A stretch of DNA of 64,000 nt, taken from contig NC_085139.1 of the NCBI RefSeq assembly GCF_024139115.2, positions 102,224,158 to 102,288,157 on the forward strand, given 5' to 3'. Position numbers and translations under genes: made by a program. This document shows, piece after piece, positions 61,135 to 64,000 of this stretch. Position 1 is the first letter of the stretch. Each line of letters starts with the position of its first letter. The notes under the pieces were generated by a model that made no database searches, had not been told where the DNA came from, and saw only the letters and a program-made list of their open reading frames with translations. The DNA is from Armigeres subalbatus. Taxonomy: Eukaryota > Arthropoda > Insecta > Diptera > Culicidae.

Positions 61135-61200
61135 CTTTTACATATACGCATTTCGACCTCAACTGTTAGGCCGTCTCCAGTGTCTCGTACTTGAATCGAC
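61135..61200 (+). repeat. Dispersed repeat piece (copy 2)
   Basis: It matches 1592-1654: ATACGCATTTCGACCTCAACT, GTCTCCAGTGTCTCGTACTTG. The hairpin of copy 1 is degraded here (two mismatched pairs). Confidence 0.6.
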
Positions 61201-62436
61201 TAAGCGGGAATAATCTGAAATTCAGGACATGTACCGGGAAAAAATAAATTTTCGTCAAGTTACATTCAAAATTCTTCAAAGTTTTTTTATGCATTAGATA
61301 TAAGGTGAAGATTTATTCTTTAATGTTTATTACGACGCCGCATTCTAACTGAATTATTTGATTTTTGTATATGGTGTGTTTGGTACTCAACAATTAAAAA
61401 GGGTATCTGTTCGATTTTTAATAGCATCCTTCTTTATAAAAAAACATTCGCAAAACAGTCAATTTTGGCTCAATTTGTGTCGTGTTTTGTTGTTATCCGA
61501 GCGGTAACCCTAGATCTTTTTCCCAAATCCCAAAGTTTGTGTTGCTACGAGATCATTTTGACATCAATTTCGAGTGACATACATCACAAATATTGTGTTA
61601 TGAGGCAAGCATAGAATCGAATAGCGAAACTCGACTGAGTACGTGCTGCAAAAAGATACTAACGGTTTCGGTGACGAAATGGTGGGAATTTGATGGATGC
61701 AGCTTTCGTACTGACCAATCGGCAGAACCAATACTGGTGGCAACATGACGACTACAGCGGTGATAATGACGACGCAGACGACAAGCGGCGCTGGTGGCGG
61801 CGATCATAAAGGCGGCTGCCTTACCTCCGTACAGAATACTGTCTCGCAGAACTACCCTCCCCTTCGTCGATGCTACTTGTCACGCAGCAATTTGACGTCC
61901 GGATGTAACTTGGGTTTTCACATCGCGGACCTTTCAAGAAATTGCCGATTGTTTTGATTGTATTGACCTGAATTGTAAGTCAATGATAGTGGGAGGTAAG
62001 GAGGATTTAGGTGAGTACAATTTTACTTCGTGTTTTTTTAATATCACAAATTGAAGCTTTTTTCAGATTTAATTTGACATCTTACTTGAACTACAATACA
62101 ATGTAAGGAGACAAAACTAATTCATCAGAGTGTAGCGGCGGAAAAGAGTGATAGCATTTCGTAAAAAATTCATGAAACTATATTTGCACACACTAAATAG
62201 TGCTTCAGAAGATTTTATGGTTTCGATCTACACATTCATAATATTTATTACTATTCGTTTTCCGAATTGTAACGTTTATATACATTTGATCAACGAAATA
62301 ATATTGTCACCTTCACCTGCCTAACTAAGGCCTATTTTAAAAAGTTGTCCGTTTCCTTGAATAAGAACCGCGATAGAACGTGCGCTCGCTCGAAAACTAT
62401 ATCTAGTGTTGCCAACAGGGAGCGACTTGCAAACAT
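61201..62436. other. Non-coding stretch, no gene recognised
   Basis: Frames at 61598-61957 on both strands are short and derive partly from GAC/GGC triplet sequence near 61745-61805. Nothing else supportable seen. Confidence 0.55.
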
Positions 62437-62449
62437 TTCTGTCGAGCCT

Positions 62450-62512
62450 TTTATTTTTTTTATTGAATTTATTAAGGAGACTTTCAGGCCTAGGCTGGCT
62501 CGTCGCCGGAAA
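62450..62512 (-). mobile_element. Very short retroposon, minus strand, with target duplication
   Basis: On the minus strand it reads GAGCCAGCCTAGGCCTGAAAG, TCTCCTTAATAAA and an A-rich tail. The flanking direct repeat TTCTGTCGAGCCT is exact at 62437-62449 and 62513-62525. It is the same family as 15760-15815, differing at a few positions. Confidence 0.8.
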
Positions 62513-62746
62513 TTCTGTCGAGCCTGTTAGACTAATTAATTTTATTTCTGAAGCTTTTCCACATCCTGATCCATTGTACTCGGCGATATCAAGTAATATT
62601 TTATCTTAACAATTTCCTACCAGAAGAACAAATATTCCAAATATCTAGTAAAAAGCACGCCAATATTTTTTTGCCTGTGATTAAAAATTATATTTTTCAA
62701 AAAGTAATAATTCAAAGAACGTTTATTATCTTTTACTATTATTATT

Positions 62747-62800
62747 ATTTTTTAGACTAAGACCGGAGTGGAGTATAGAACATATTTCTTATACTTGTTA
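62747..62800 (-). mobile_element. Tiny LINE 3' end fragment
   Basis: ATTATTATT followed by AGACTAAGACCGGAGTGGAG matches the 3' ends at 41148 and 43395 (CAGACTAAGGCCGAAGTGGCC). Only the last 40-50 bases of the element are present, so it is a severely 5'-truncated insertion. Confidence 0.6.
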
Positions 62801-62843
62801 CCAACTAGCGGTACCCAGCATCATATAATTTGATCATCAATTT

Positions 62844-62925
62844 GCAGTGAACTATCCCTTACTCGATATTGAAGGGACCATCGAGTTAGGGAGGTATCGA
62901 GATAGGGAACACATTTATATTTGGT
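62844..62925. mobile_element. pogo-like element end fragment
   Basis: GCAGTGAACTATCCCTTACTCG, then GGGACCATCGAGTTAGGGAG and ATCGAGATAGGGAAC, match the family at 39700-40041. Only one end is recognisable; the remainder is lost in the GAAGTGAG repeat. Confidence 0.55.
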
Positions 62926-62974
62926 CAAATGCCGTTTAACCAAACAGTTAAAATTTGTTTCCTTATTAAGTAAA

Positions 62975-64000
62975 GTGAGAAGAGAGATGTTCGAAGTGAA
63001 TGTTGAACAGCAGGAACTGAGAAGTGAGAAATTAGATTTTTTAAATGAGTACAGAGTAGTGAGAAGTGAGTACTGAGAACCGGAAGTGAGTATTGAGTAG
63101 TGAGATGTGTGCAGTAACATGTGACTAGTGGAAAGTGAGAAATGAGAAATGAGAAGAAAGTGGTGTGAAGTGAGTTGTGATAGTTGCGAAGTGAAAAGAA
63201 GGATGTTAGTAGTGAGAAAAACAGAAGCAAGGAGTGAGAAGTAGAGATGATAATTATGAGGTGAGAAGAGAGAGATAGAGTAGTGAGAAGTAAGTGGAGA
63301 GATATAAGACAGGAGAACGAAGACAAAAGGAGGAAGAGAAAAAAAGAAAGAAGAAAAATGAAGCATATCGTTTTTCACTTCTTGTTTTTCACTTATCACT
63401 TCTTATCACTCCCTTCTCTTACTTCTTATTCCTAATTTCTCATTTTTCACTGCTCACTACTTACTTATTACTTCTTTCTTCACACATTTAGCTTCTCAGC
63501 TCCCTTTTCCCACTACTCACTTCTCACTTTGCACTTTGCACTTCTCACTATTGATTTCTCACCTCTCACTTCGCACGTCTCATTTCTCACATCTCATTTT
63601 TCACTTCTTAGTTCTCACTTTTTTTTATATCTCACTTCCGACTTCTCATTTCTCACTCATCACTTTTCACTTCTCACTATTCGATTCGATCTTCGATATC
63701 GATCGATACTCTAAACTTCTCACTTCTCACCTCTCATTTCTCACTTACCACTACTCACCTCTTACTTCTTACTTCTTATTTCTCACTTTACTTTTCTCAC
63801 TTTGAATTTCTCACTTCTCACTTTTATCTTTTCATTTTCACTATTAATTTCTCACTTCTCACTTCGCGCATCTCACTCCTCACTTCGCACATCTCACTTC
63901 TGACTTCGCACATATCACTTCTCTTTTTTCACTTTTCATTTCTCATATATAACTTCTTATATCTCACTTCTAGCTTTTTACTTCTCACTTCTCCCTTCAT
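62975..64000. repeat. GAAGTGAGA / TCTCACTTC simple repeat as a large inverted pair
   Basis: From 62975 to about 63360 the plus strand is purine-rich with GAAGTGAGAA words. From about 63365 to the window end it is pyrimidine-rich with TTCTCACTTC words. The switch falls within a few bases of 63360. The right arm continues past the window. All frames here are low-complexity and not genes. Confidence 0.92.

Noticed and set aside
63294..63805. Ser/Leu-rich frames ([12 protein letters not shown]...) as membrane proteins
   Set aside because: They are read-through of the TCTCACTTC simple repeat and vanish outside it.

Overview
The window is eukaryotic and almost entirely non-coding. Complete and broken SINEs that match the tRNA-related Feilai type described from Aedes aegypti, together with mosquito-type LINE, Tc1/mariner and pogo-like remnants, point to an Aedes mosquito, most likely Ae. 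aegypti or a close relative. This is inferred from recalled element structure, not from a search. I found no protein-coding gene I would defend. There are only three short open segments with codon-like texture (about 13.93, 16.96 and 36.45 kb), a decayed mariner transposase, and LINE reverse-transcriptase fragments.

The dominant content is tandem repeat. Array A (3.3-10.0 kb), array B (20.9-23.9 kb), array C in two paralogous copies (31.2-32.7 and 44.4-48.0 kb), array D (50.7-54.8 kb) and array E (56.0-57.15 kb) are all built from a 23-24 bp unit. In each unit the 6-bp arms GGATTC and GAATCC alternate in inverted orientation, separated by a 5- or 6-bp and a 6-bp spacer. The arms are constant and the spacers differ. 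A, D and E (E reversed) share the core GAATCC-TTTCCA-GGATTC. B and C (C reversed) share GAATCC-TGAAG-GGATTC. A 22-bp array at 37.2-38.0 kb has the same design with other arms (GAGGCTC/GAGCCTC), and a 24-bp array at 32.9-33.3 kb is a GGAA/TTCC relative. Because 23 is not a multiple of 3 and no frame of the consensus has a stop, these arrays throw up long false ORFs.

Between the arrays lie mobile-element insertions, several with target-site duplications readable by eye: a 1.07-kb terminal-inverted-repeat element in the edge of array A (2.25-3.32 kb), three Feilai copies (17.6, 18.8, 28.4 kb), very short 3'-tail retroposons (15.76 and 62.45 kb), four foldback elements (14.8, 17.9, 24.95, 26.4 kb), pogo-like elements (16.0, 39.7, 62.8 kb), and a 3-kb TA-flanked composite (27.9-30.9 kb) holding a Feilai, a 140-bp repeat and a mariner remnant. 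LINE 3' fragments lie at 39.0, 41.2, 43.4 and 62.7 kb.

The last part contains an uninterrupted run of 946 T (57160-58105), a relatively unique stretch (58.1-61.1 kb), and at the right end a purine-rich GAAGTGAG block followed by its pyrimidine-rich mirror (62.98-64.0 kb). Arrays D, E, F and C2 carry many one-base indels that A and B lack. With the T run and a 25-N gap at 42887, this suggests local assembly weakness as well as biology.
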